Shown: positions 26,397 through 34,529 of the stretch, one piece after another
How positions within the stretch are numbered: position 1 is the first letter of the stretch
Layout of the letters: every line of letters begins with the position of its first letter
NCBI RefSeq assembly: GCF_006346315.1
Contig: NZ_VDMR01000004.1
Location: 336,925 to 400,924 of the forward strand
Direction of reading: 5' to 3'
DNA: 64,000 bases
Source of the DNA: Nocardioides litoris
Lineage (GTDB): Bacteria; Actinomycetota; Actinomycetes; Propionibacteriales; Nocardioidaceae
The notes under the pieces: generated by a model
Seen by the model: the letters and a program-made list of their open reading frames with translations, nothing else
Told to the model about the DNA's origin: nothing
Database searches by the model: none
Position numbers and translations under genes: made by a program

Positions 26397-28154
26397 TCAG
26401 CGACCGCGACGGGGGCGGGGATCGCGGACGAGCAGCTCGACGTTGCGGTCGCGACGAGTGCCGAGGCCGCGGTCGGAGCGGTCCTGCCAGTCGTTGGCGG
26501 CGAGCTCGCGGGCCAGGCCCGCCAGGCCGGTGGTCGTGCGGGTGTCGCGCGAGCGCAGCGGACCGGCGTGGTCGACCATCGTGGTGAACAGCGACAGCGT
26601 GCCGTCGCGGTTGTCGACGACCTCGATGATGCGCGACTGCTGCGGCCAGTCGATGTGCGAGGCCGTGTTGACCTCCCACAGCCCGCCGGTGCGACCCGCG
26701 CCCGGCCGCCGGTGGGCGGTGACCGCGTTGCGGTGGGTGTGCCCGTTGACCCAGGCGACGACGTGCGGCTGCTGGAGGAGCAGCGCCAGCACCTCGGCGC
26801 CGGTCACGCGCGGCTCCACGTCGGCCCCGGTGCCGACGAGCACGTTGCCCATCGTGGCGCTGGTGTGGTGGCTGAAGACCATCGTGACCTGCCCCTGGCT
26901 GCGCGCACCGGCGAGCACCCGTCGCAGCCACGCCATCTGGCCGGCGTCGATCGAGCCGTCGGCGTACCCATTGGGGTTGACGGTGTCGAGCACGACGAAC
27001 CGGCAGCCGCGCTCGACGAAGGTGTAGTACGCCGTGCCGTCGCGGCGGTTGGCCGCGGTGAAGCCGTGCCCGCGCGGCAGTCCCGTGGTGGTGAAGTGCT
27101 GCGCGACGGTCTCGGCCCGGCTGAGCAGCCGGCGGGCCCGGTCGGGCGTGACGAGACGCGCTCCGGGGGTGGCCGAGAGGGTGGCCACGAGCCCGGCGAG
27201 GTCACCCGCGGCCAGGGCGGTCAGCACCGCCAAGGGGCTGAGCCCCGCGGGCGGCGAGACGACCTTGAGGGCACCGGTCGCGATGGCGCCGATCGGCAGC
27301 GTCGCGGCCGGGAAGTTGCCCTGCACGAGGCCGTCGTGGTTGCCGAAGCAGGCGTACCACGGCATCCGCAGCCCCTGGGCGCGGAACGGTCGCCGGGCCG
27401 CGTCGAGCAGGCCCGGGACCGTCGGGAACCCGTAGCGGGTCTTGGCCAGGTCGGGCGCGCGTCCGGGCGGCGGCGGGTCGGGGTGCCAGTAGCTGCGGTC
27501 GTAGTACAGCGGGTCGCGGTCGGCGACGCCCTCGAAGCGGCGCAGGTCGCCGGAGTCGGGCCGCACCCGGCCGCCGTCGAGGAGGTCGATGTTCCAGCGG
27601 ACCTCGTTGAGCTGGGAGTTGTCGGAGTTGTCGCCGGTCTGGATGGCCAGCGCCAGCCGGCGCCCGGTGACCGGGCCGCGACCGACCCGGTTGACCTCGC
27701 GCACCATCGCGTCGGCGACCTGCGCGGAGAGCATCTCGTGCGGCCGGTACGCCGAGGCGAAGATGCCCGTGGCCGTCGGCACCGGTGAGGGGTCGTCGAA
27801 CCGGTCGGTCCACTCCACGCGCAGCGGCGACTGCACGTCGACCACGTGCACGTCGCTGAGCTGCACGAAGGCCAGCAGCCCCCGGCGCCGGCGTGCCCGG
27901 CCGGCCCGCGCCCGCACGCCGAGCTCGGCGCGCACCAGGTGCGGCTCGCCGGGTCGGCGGACCAGGCCGCGGTAGCCGAGCCGGCCCGCGGGGCCCTTGC
28001 GCACCGTCCGCGCCAGCGTCGCGACGCGGGCCACCTTGCGCGGCCCGGTGCGCACCGCCGAACGGGCGGCCGAGCGGGCGCTGGAGCTCGCCACGGTCGA
28101 CATGGCGGCGGCGAGCGCGGCGGCGCGGCCGAGGCCGCGGCGGGTGACCTGCAT
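26397..28154 (-). CDS. Tat-exported metallophosphoesterase (PPA1498-like family)
   Basis: 585 residues. Tat-type start VTRRGLGRAAALAAA. Calcineurin-like ligands appear in order: QLSDVHVVDV (DxH), TGDNSDNSQ, CFGNHDG (GNHD), SHHTSA and WVNGHTHRN (GHTH). The long insertion between NSQ and GNHD fits the TIGR03767-type actinobacterial metallophosphoesterases described from Propionibacterium. Substrate unknown, acts outside the cytoplasm. TAGCAT (28062-28067 on the minus strand at 28162-28167) ends 7 nt before the ATG, suggesting leaderless transcription; shares a divergent promoter region with the glycosyltransferase gene. Confidence 0.88.
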   Translation of the reverse strand: MQVTRRGLGRAAALAAAMSTVASSSARSAARSAVRTGPRKVARVATLARTVRKGPAGRLGYRGLVRRPGEPHLVRAELGVRARAGRARRRRGLLAFVQLSDVHVVDVQSPLRVEWTDRFDDPSPVPTATGIFASAYRPHEMLSAQVADAMVREVNRVGRGPVTGRRLALAIQTGDNSDNSQLNEVRWNIDLLDGGRVRPDSGDLRRFEGVADRDPLYYDRSYWHPDPPPPGRAPDLAKTRYGFPTVPGLLDAARRPFRAQGLRMPWYACFGNHDGLVQGNFPAATLPIGAIATGALKVVSPPAGLSPLAVLTALAAGDLAGLVATLSATPGARLVTPDRARRLLSRAETVAQHFTTTGLPRGHGFTAANRRDGTAYYTFVERGCRFVVLDTVNPNGYADGSIDAGQMAWLRRVLAGARSQGQVTMVFSHHTSATMGNVLVGTGADVEPRVTGAEVLALLLQQPHVVAWVNGHTHRNAVTAHRRPGAGRTGGLWEVNTASHIDWPQQSRIIEVVDNRDGTLSLFTTMVDHAGPLRSRDTRTTTGLAGLARELAANDWQDRSDRGLGTRRDRNVELLVRDPRPRRGR

Positions 28155-28270
28155 CCGGCGGATGCTACCCGGGGCATGCCGGCCTCGCGGGCAGTTCGGC
28201 CAACCGTTGTTCACGCGGCGGCCACGCCGATCCCGTCGCGTGTTGCCTGCGGCTCCCTAGCGTCCTGGAC

Positions 28271-29485
28271 ATGGCCGAGCTCCTCCCGCTTGTCCGTCCC
28301 GCGGTCGCGTCGCGCCGCCCGTCCACCCCCCGGCACCGGCTCCGCGTCCTGGTGGTCGCGGAGTCCTTCCTCCCGCAGGTCAACGGCGTCACCGGCTCCG
28401 TGCGCCGGGTGCTGGACCACCTCGCCGCGCAGGGCCACGAGGCCGAGCTGGTCGCCCCGACCGGGCCGGCGTCGTACGCCGGGTTCCCGGTGCACCACGC
28501 CCGGGGCGCCCACCTGCCCTTCTACCGCGACTTCAAGATCGGCCTGGAGACCCGGCGCCGGCTGCGGGGCGTCATGCAGCGGTTCCGGCCCGACGTCGTG
28601 CACATCGCCTCGCCCGCCACCCTGGGCTACCAGGCCGCCCGCGCCGCCGCCGAGCTCGACATCCCGACCGTCGCGATCTACCAGACCGACCTCGTCGGGT
28701 TCGCCGAGCGGTACGACGTGCCGGGCGGCACCGCGGCGATGGCCGCCCTCACCCGCCGCATCCACACCCGGGTCGACCGCACCCTGGCCCCCTCCACGGC
28801 CAGCCTGCGCCAGCTCGACTCGCTCGACGTCCCCGGTACCGCGTTGTGGCCGCGGGGCGTCGACCTCGAGCAGTTCCACCCCTCCCGCCGCGACCCCGCG
28901 CTGCGCGCCCGCCTCCTCGGCCCGGACACCCGTGGTGCCGGCGACCGGGTGCTGGTGGGCTACGTCGGTCGGCTCGCCCCGGAGAAGGAGCTGGACCTGC
29001 TCACCGCCCTGACCCGCGACCCCCGTCACGCACTGGTGGTCGTCGGCGGGGGACCCGAGGAGCAGCGGCTGCGCGCCCTGCTCCCCGGGGCGCACTTCCT
29101 CGGCGTGCTGCACGGCGAGGAGCTCGGCGCGGCGTACGCCTCGCTCGACGTGTTCGTCCACACCGGCCGCCACGAGACCTACTGCCAGTCGGCCCAGGAG
29201 GCCCTCGCGTCGGGCGTCCCGGTGGTCGCCCCGCGTCAGGGCGGCCCGGTCGACGTGGTCGACGACGGCACCGCCGGCTTCCTCTACCGCCCCGGCGACG
29301 CCGCCGACCTGGCCACCTACGTCGGCCTGCTCACCGACAACCCCGTCCTGCGCCGTCGTACGGCGCTCGCGGCCCGCCGCTCGGTGGCCGACCGCTCCTG
29401 GGCCTCGGTGATGGACCGGCTCGTCGCGCACTACCGCGACGTCATCGGCGCCCGCGCCGACCTCGAGGCCGCCCTCGCCGGCTGA
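28271..29485 (+). CDS. GT4 glycosyltransferase, GDP-mannose-dependent mannosyltransferase-like (MgtA type)
   Basis: 404 residues, GT-B fold. N-terminal domain: RVLVVAESFLPQVNGVTGSV, PFYRDFKIGLE, PDVVHIASPATLGYQAARAA. C-terminal nucleotide-sugar domain: YVGRLAPEKELDLL, VVVGGGPEEQRLR, and the E-x7-E motif TYCQSAQEALASGVPVVAP. Closest remembered family is mycobacterial/corynebacterial MgtA/PimB-like alpha-mannosyltransferases of glycolipid and lipoglycan synthesis. A TAGCGT box (28258-28263) ends 7 nt before the ATG. Confidence 0.88.
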   Translation: MAELLPLVRPAVASRRPSTPRHRLRVLVVAESFLPQVNGVTGSVRRVLDHLAAQGHEAELVAPTGPASYAGFPVHHARGAHLPFYRDFKIGLETRRRLRGVMQRFRPDVVHIASPATLGYQAARAAAELDIPTVAIYQTDLVGFAERYDVPGGTAAMAALTRRIHTRVDRTLAPSTASLRQLDSLDVPGTALWPRGVDLEQFHPSRRDPALRARLLGPDTRGAGDRVLVGYVGRLAPEKELDLLTALTRDPRHALVVVGGGPEEQRLRALLPGAHFLGVLHGEELGAAYASLDVFVHTGRHETYCQSAQEALASGVPVVAPRQGGPVDVVDDGTAGFLYRPGDAADLATYVGLLTDNPVLRRRTALAARRSVADRSWASVMDRLVAHYRDVIGARADLEAALAG

Positions 29486-29499
29486 TGCTGGCTGGTGCA

Positions 29500-29660
29500 G
29501 GAATTGCCCGCCCAGCGCGGGAACACCCGGTCGACCGGGGATTCCTCACCCCCGAGCTGGACGGGGAGAACTCGCGCTGGGAGGGCAGTGCACCGCCCGT
29601 CCAGCGCAAGAAGAGCCCGTCCAGCTGCAGGAACACCCGGTCGACCGGGTGTTCCCCACC
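29500..29660. repeat. Composite palindromic repeat, copy A
   Basis: Sits between convergent genes. It contains an imperfect palindrome at 29521-29545, an inverted pair CTGGACGGG (29557-29565) with two right arms CCCGTCCAG (29596-29604, 29616-29624), and a perfect 26-bp palindrome at 29630-29655, GGAACACCCGGTC plus its reverse complement. The 26-bp unit and a GCGCTGGGNGGGCA module recur at 52484-52655. No coding content. Confidence 0.85.
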
Positions 29661-29675
29661 CCCTCCGACCGGCCC

Positions 29676-30788
29676 TCAGGCCGGCGCGCCGCTTCCGCGG
29701 AACGCGCCGAGGATCGCGGCGGCCTCGTCGACGGTGTCGACCAGGTGCACGTGCTGCTCCATCCCGCGGCCGCGGGCCAGGGCCTGCAGCAGCGGCCAGG
29801 CGGGCAGGGTCTCGGTCCAGTGGGTGCGGTCGACGAGGACCATCGGCGCGACCGAGGCCTCGTCGGCGTAGTAGTTCTCGCAGCCGTCCTGGAAGACCTC
29901 CTGCACCGTGCCCGCCGCGCCGGGCAGGAAGACGATGCCGCCGTCGCAGATCTCGAGCAGCACGGCCTCGCGGGCCGGGTTGCGGACGTACTTGGCGATC
30001 GCGGTGGCGAACACGTTGGGCGGCTCGTGGCCGTAGAACCACGTCGGGATGCCGAGGGAGTCGTCCGCCGGCAGGTCGGCCACCGCCTCACGGGCGCGGG
30101 CGGCCCAGGCGTCGATCGAGGGCCGGAACGACGGCACGTCGGCCACGGCCGCCAGCGCCGCCGCCAGGTCGTCCTCGGTGGCGCCGGCGAGCCGGGCACC
30201 GAGGTTGGCGGCCTCCATCGCGCCGGGTCCGCCGCCGGTGGCGACCAGCGCCCCGCCGGCCGCGAGCAGCCGGCCGAGCCGGGCGGCGTCGGCGTACCCG
30301 GTCGAGCCGCGCTGCAGCGCGTGGCCACCCATCACGCCGACGACCCGCCGGCCGCTCTCGGTGGTGAAGCGGCCCAGCGCGTCGTCGATCGCGTGGTCGT
30401 GCAGGGCGGCGGCGAGGGAGTCGTCGCGGTCGGGCACCCGCTGCGCCCAGGCGTAGGCGCGGGCGTCGAGGCTGCGGGCGTAGGGCTCGCGGTCGTAGAG
30501 CTCCTCGGCGGTGTAGAGGTGGGGACGGTAGACGTCGAGCGGCGAGCGGCCGACGTCGGGCAGCACCAGCGCGCCCGCCGCGGCCAGCGCGTCGTCGTCG
30601 CCGTCGGCGAAGGTGCAGCCGAGGAACGCCGTGCCGCGCACGTCGTGGGCGAACAGCGCCGGCGCCCGCTCGCGCAGGTCGAGGCGGTGGACCCGCCACG
30701 ACCCCAGCTCGGTGGCGCCGGCGGCCAGCCGCCGGTCCAGGTCGGCGAGGGACTCGACGTTGACGACACGACCGTGGCTGCGCTTCAC
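29676..30788 (-). CDS. LOG-family (Rossmann nucleotide-binding) protein
   Basis: 370 residues. The C-terminal domain has the LOG/TIGR00730 features: VGVMGGHALQRG, VATGGGPGAMEAANLGA and the later FLPGAAGTVQEVFQ, which corresponds to the family's PGGxGTxxE motif with GA in place of GG. LOG enzymes release cytokinin-like bases from N6-modified AMP; in actinobacteria the physiological substrate is uncertain. The N-terminal ~150 residues (DVRGTAFLGCTFADGDDD) are extra. CAGGGT (30795-30800, minus strand) ends 6 nt before the GTG start. Confidence 0.85.
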   Translation of the reverse strand: MKRSHGRVVNVESLADLDRRLAAGATELGSWRVHRLDLRERAPALFAHDVRGTAFLGCTFADGDDDALAAAGALVLPDVGRSPLDVYRPHLYTAEELYDREPYARSLDARAYAWAQRVPDRDDSLAAALHDHAIDDALGRFTTESGRRVVGVMGGHALQRGSTGYADAARLGRLLAAGGALVATGGGPGAMEAANLGARLAGATEDDLAAALAAVADVPSFRPSIDAWAARAREAVADLPADDSLGIPTWFYGHEPPNVFATAIAKYVRNPAREAVLLEICDGGIVFLPGAAGTVQEVFQDGCENYYADEASVAPMVLVDRTHWTETLPAWPLLQALARGRGMEQHVHLVDTVDEAAAILGAFRGSGAPA

Positions 30789-30816
30789 GACGCCACCCTG
30801 CCCCAGCCGCGGCCCG

Positions 30817-31668
30817 TCAGGGCGCGTGCGCGACCAGGTCGGCGAACAACGCGTCGGCGTCGGCCGACTCCAGCCCCTTGCTGGCGAACCAGGTGCACAC
30901 GTTGGTGCAGTCGCGCATCAGGAACTCAAAGCCGTTGAGGTTGCCCACCAGGTCGACCACCTGCGGCAGGTCGATGATGACCAGCCGCTCGCCCGCCGCG
31001 AGCATGTTGTACGCCGACAGGTCGCCGTGCACGAGGCCCGCCTGCACCAGCGTGGCCATCGCCTCGCGCAGCTGCTCGAACCAGCCCTCCAGCAGCGCTC
31101 GGGTCGGCCGGGTCTGGGCCAGGCGCGGGGCGGTCTCGCCGTCGACGCTGACCCACTCCATGAGGATCTCGGTGCCGTCGACCTGCACGGGGTAGGGGAC
31201 CGGGAGGCCGAGGCCCCAGCAGCGCACGAGCGCCGACCACTCCGAGATGGCCCACTCGCCGGCGGCGACCTCGCGACCGAAGGTGGACTTGCGCTTGACC
31301 GCCCGCTCGTCGCGCGAGCGCTTCATCGACCGGCCCTCGGTGTAGGACGCGGAGCGGTGGAAGGTGCGGTGGTCGGTGGAGCGGTAGCGCTTGGCGGCCA
31401 TCACGACCGCCTTGTCGGGCTCGAGCGGGTCGGCGCGCTCGAGCAGGAAGACGTCGGCCTCCTTGCCGGTCTTGAGGATGCCGAGGTCGGTGTCGATCGC
31501 GCCCTGCGAGGTCACGACCCAGTCGGGCCGGGGCTCGGGGCCACGGGCGAGCGGCTCGACCGAGAGCCAGGTCGACCAGCGCTGCGAGGCGTCGTCGACG
31601 TCGTCGTAGGTGGTCCAGTCGAAGGTGAACTCAGGTGAGGGGTCCTGCGGGAGGTCCTGCGTGGTCAT
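30817..31668 (-). CDS. RIO1-like serine/threonine kinase
   Basis: 283 residues. RIO features: flexible loop GILKTGKEADVFLLERAD (STGKEA-like), AAKRYR, catalytic VHGDLSAYNML and metal motif VIIDLPQVVD. The archaeal/eukaryotic RIO kinases act in ribosome maturation; bacterial members are uncharacterised. The ATG lacks its own ribosome binding site and lies inside a small upstream ORF with a strong site (31631-31732), so translation may depend on coupling. Confidence 0.88.
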   Translation of the reverse strand: MTTQDLPQDPSPEFTFDWTTYDDVDDASQRWSTWLSVEPLARGPEPRPDWVVTSQGAIDTDLGILKTGKEADVFLLERADPLEPDKAVVMAAKRYRSTDHRTFHRSASYTEGRSMKRSRDERAVKRKSTFGREVAAGEWAISEWSALVRCWGLGLPVPYPVQVDGTEILMEWVSVDGETAPRLAQTRPTRALLEGWFEQLREAMATLVQAGLVHGDLSAYNMLAAGERLVIIDLPQVVDLVGNLNGFEFLMRDCTNVCTWFASKGLESADADALFADLVAHAP

Positions 31669-31732
31669 GGGTGGTGGTGCTCGTCTCTGTGCTGAGGTGG
31701 TCGGCGGGCAGGCCGGGGACAGTCATGGACAT
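31631..31732 (-). CDS. Possible 33-residue leader ORF overlapping the RIO kinase start
   Basis: ATG at 31732 preceded by GAGAGGAG at good spacing. The peptide is Thr/His/Pro-rich (ends with HDHAGPPAGPLT) and terminates 38 nt inside the RIO gene in another frame. The RIO ATG itself shows no ribosome binding site, which favours a translated leader with re-initiation. No homologue is recognised; it could be a chance ORF. Confidence 0.35.
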   Translation of the reverse strand: MSMTVPGLPADHLSTETSTTTHDHAGPPAGPLT

Positions 31733-31825
31733 GTCACGCTCCTCTCGACGGCACCGGGCAGGACGCCGGTGGCTCGCCGACGATGGTCGGGCACCCGCCC
31801 CGACCCCCGCAACGCATTAAAGACA

Positions 31826-31859
31826 CGCTGACCCGTCGTGGATCCACGACGGGTCAGCG
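31826..31859. repeat. 34-bp palindrome, copy 2 of the dispersed repeat
   Basis: CGCTGACCCGTCGTGGA followed by its reverse complement. Arms are identical to the 38-bp palindrome at 5583-5620 apart from the central bases. Located just after the YeeE/YedE gene stop (minus strand), where it would act as a terminator; a partial extra GGGTCAGCGCGAGG follows. Confidence 0.9.
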
Positions 31860-31887
31860 CGAGGGTCAGCGCGAGGGGCCGGGTCGA

Positions 31888-33129
31888 CTAGCAGACGGAG
31901 TCGGTCGGCTTCGGGTTGCTGAGGCCGAACAACGGCCGGAGGGCGAGGCCGCCGACGGTGCCGACGATGGCCATGACGCCCCAGATCCAGCCGTGCAGGC
32001 TGAAGGAGGCGATGCCGCCGAAGTAGGCGCCGATGTTGCAGCCGAAGGCGAGGCGGGCGCCGTACCCCATCATCACGCCGCCGATGACGGCGCCGAGGGC
32101 GAGCTTGCCGGGGATGCGGCGGTGCAGCACCCACTGACCGGCCATGGCCGAGGCGATGAGGGCGCCGACGATGATGCCGAAGTCCATGACCGAGGTCTTC
32201 TCGACGAAGATGCCGGCGTCGTACTTGGCCAGGTTGGCCGGGTCGGACCAGAAGCCCCACGACAGCACGTCGACACCGATCGCGTCGAGGATCTTCGAGC
32301 CCCACAGCGCGAAGGCGAACGTGACGCCCCAGGCGCCGCCGGAGACGAAGAGCGTGAGCGCGTTGAGGCCGGCGAGCAGCAGGGCGCCCACCCACAGCGG
32401 CCAGGACCCGCGGACGGCGCGGGCCCAGCCGTGCGCGACCGGCGGCTCCTCGACGGGCGGCGGGGGGTTGCGACGGCCGACGACGTAGGTCAGGCCGACG
32501 ATCGCGGCCATCGCGAGCAGCGAGATGGCCAGCGCGCCGGGGTAGCCGCCCCAGCGGGTCAGCGACACCGGCTCCCACGACGGCAGGCCGTTCCACCAGG
32601 GCAGGTGGTAGGCGCCGAGGGTGGCGCCCCCGACGAAGCCGCCGAGGGTGAGCAGGATCGCGCTCTGGCCCGACCCGATCGCGAAGAGCGTGCCCGAGGC
32701 GCACGAGCCGCCGAGCTGCATGCCGACGCCGAAGAGGGCAGCCCCGACGAACAGGCCCCAGCCGATGGGGGCGAGCGAGCCCGCCACCGGCACGTCCTGG
32801 AACGAGACCTGGTTGGCCAGGATCGGGGCGAACAGGATGCACGCGGCGGCCAGCATCAGCATGTGGGCGCGCAGCGCCTTGCCCTGCCGCACCGCGACCA
32901 GCTGCCGCCAGGCCGAGGTGAAGCCGAAGCGCGAGTTGAACAGCACCAGCCCGAGCGCGAGGCCGATGAGGAACAGCAGGCCGGGGACCTGGCCGCTCTG
33001 GGTGAAGATCCAGCCGCCGAGCACGACGGCCGCACCGACGCCGGCGACGACGATGCCGGCCTGCGGTGGCGGGGCCTCCTTGGGGGGCGGCGCGGTGCGT
33101 GTCTCCTGGGGGCGGTCGACGAGAGCCAT
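31888..33129 (-). CDS. YeeE/YedE (TsuA-like) thiosulfate/sulfur-compound transporter
   Basis: 413 residues, about nine to ten membrane helices. Both conserved sulfur-handling cysteines appear in family motifs: GGSCASGTLFAIGSG and RLAFGCNIGAYFGG. Characterised homologues take up thiosulfate. AAAGGA lies 7 nt before the ATG. Last gene of a minus-strand cluster with the His-rich protein (12 bp gap), the SBP56-like propeller and the beta-lactamase-fold/rhodanese protein, so import or export of a sulfur species fits the context. Confidence 0.9.
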   Translation of the reverse strand: MALVDRPQETRTAPPPKEAPPPQAGIVVAGVGAAVVLGGWIFTQSGQVPGLLFLIGLALGLVLFNSRFGFTSAWRQLVAVRQGKALRAHMLMLAAACILFAPILANQVSFQDVPVAGSLAPIGWGLFVGAALFGVGMQLGGSCASGTLFAIGSGQSAILLTLGGFVGGATLGAYHLPWWNGLPSWEPVSLTRWGGYPGALAISLLAMAAIVGLTYVVGRRNPPPPVEEPPVAHGWARAVRGSWPLWVGALLLAGLNALTLFVSGGAWGVTFAFALWGSKILDAIGVDVLSWGFWSDPANLAKYDAGIFVEKTSVMDFGIIVGALIASAMAGQWVLHRRIPGKLALGAVIGGVMMGYGARLAFGCNIGAYFGGIASFSLHGWIWGVMAIVGTVGGLALRPLFGLSNPKPTDSVC

Positions 33130-33141
33130 GGTGGTTCCTTT

Positions 33142-34524
33142 CTACTGCGCGGGGGTGCGCTGGGGGAGGGAGCGGGTGCTGTCGGTGCCGAGCGGGCCGA
33201 CCGGGGTCACCGTGCCGCCGGGGAACCAGGAGACCTGGGTCGAGTGCGCGGCGTGGCCGGGGGTGTCGGGCATGTACGCCGCGCGCGAGGCGGCGTACAG
33301 GGTGTGCGGCGAGGGCTCGCCGCCGCGGGCGGTGCGCCAGGCCTGGTAGCCGGACGCGGTGGGGGCCTGGCCGGGGAAGAAGGTCGCCAGGGTCTGGCTG
33401 TACTCCTGGGCGGCCCCGTCGCGGATGTCGAAGTCGAGCGGCAGGACCGCGCCCGAGGTCGAGTCGACCACGCCGGGCGTGAGCAGCCACGGCGCGAGCC
33501 AGGTGCCGTCGGATCGGATCGGCTGCTGTCGCAGCGGCAGCCGCGAGACCGCGGCCAGGTCGTCGGCCGCCTCCGACCAGCCGCCGACGACGAGCAGGGC
33601 GTTGCGCACGCCCTGCGTCGACGACGCCGGCGCGTCGGCCGGGGCCAGGCGTACGCCGAGCCGGTCGGCCTCGCCGCGGACCAGGTCGGTCGCGGCGCGC
33701 GAGCGCGGGGAGCCGTCGCCCTGGAGGGTCAGCTCCTCGACCCCGCGGCCGGCGAGCCAGGCGACGGTCTCGCGCAGGGCGTCGGCGTCGTGGTCGGCCA
33801 GGCGGGCCGACGGGCAGGCCGTCGGCACCTCCCCGCCGGCCAGCACGGCCGTGGTGGCGGCGGTCAGGCACTCGGGCCCGTCGGGGCCCTGCCAGTCCTG
33901 GGGAGCGGGGCCGCCGGCCGCGCGGGCGTCGTCGGCGAACCCGGTCTCGACCGCGAACGGCACCCGGTGGTCGGGCCCGTGCGAGACCAGCACCGTGCCG
34001 CTGCCCTCGGGCAGGTCGACCACGGCCCACACCCCGTCGGCGCCGGGCCGCGGGGTCGCGGTGGTGAGCGCCGCCGAGCCCGGCGTACCGACCTGGAAGG
34101 ACTCGGTGCTGTGCTCGCTGTGCTCACCGTGCTCACCGTGCGCATCGCCGACCGCAGAGACGTCGATGCGGACCAGGTTGGGGCCCGGACGGGCGGGGGC
34201 GACGGTGACGGTGAAGTCGACGTCGTCGTGGCGCAGGCGCTGGACGCTCGGGACGCCGGGGTCCCGCTCGCCGCCGAGGACCTGCTGGCCCCCGGCGCGT
34301 GCCTCCTGGTCGGAGCGGAGGGCCTCGGCCGTGGTGGTGCCGCCGGACCCGGACCCGCTGCCGTCCGCCGGTCCTGCCGTGGTCGCCCACGCGGCGCCCG
34401 CGACCAGGACGGTCGCAGCGGTGCCGGCCAGGGCGGCCGCCCGCAGGCGGGACCGGTGGTGCCGGTCCCGCCCACGGGTGGTGCCGCTCTCGTGCTGGTC
34501 CTCGTGCGTGACGAGAGGAGCCAC
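33142..34524 (-). CDS. Membrane-anchored protein with CopC/YtkA-like domain and His-rich loop, function unknown
   Basis: 460 residues from a GTG with AAGGAG 8 nt upstream. Hydrophilic His/Arg N-terminus, one membrane segment (about 29-50), then a beta-sandwich-like stretch DFTVTVAPARPGPNLVRIDVS (102-123) typical of CopC/YtkA-type domains, with a metal-binding-looking run GDAHGEHGEHSEHSTESF (127-143). The ~240-residue C-terminus (HDADALRETVAWLAGRG, NALLVVGGWSEAADD) looks like a periplasmic-binding-type fold but no family is certain. Five bp after the SBP56-like gene; copper delivery to that protein is a hypothesis. Confidence 0.6.
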   Translation of the reverse strand: MAPLVTHEDQHESGTTRGRDRHHRSRLRAAALAGTAATVLVAGAAWATTAGPADGSGSGSGGTTTAEALRSDQEARAGGQQVLGGERDPGVPSVQRLRHDDVDFTVTVAPARPGPNLVRIDVSAVGDAHGEHGEHSEHSTESFQVGTPGSAALTTATPRPGADGVWAVVDLPEGSGTVLVSHGPDHRVPFAVETGFADDARAAGGPAPQDWQGPDGPECLTAATTAVLAGGEVPTACPSARLADHDADALRETVAWLAGRGVEELTLQGDGSPRSRAATDLVRGEADRLGVRLAPADAPASSTQGVRNALLVVGGWSEAADDLAAVSRLPLRQQPIRSDGTWLAPWLLTPGVVDSTSGAVLPLDFDIRDGAAQEYSQTLATFFPGQAPTASGYQAWRTARGGEPSPHTLYAASRAAYMPDTPGHAAHSTQVSWFPGGTVTPVGPLGTDSTRSLPQRTPAQ

Positions 34525-34529
34525 GACGA

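Noticed and set aside
29486..29675. CRISPR-like array in the repeat between the glycosyltransferase and LOG genes
   Set aside because: The repeats are palindromic and irregularly spaced, with no constant-length spacers and no cas genes.
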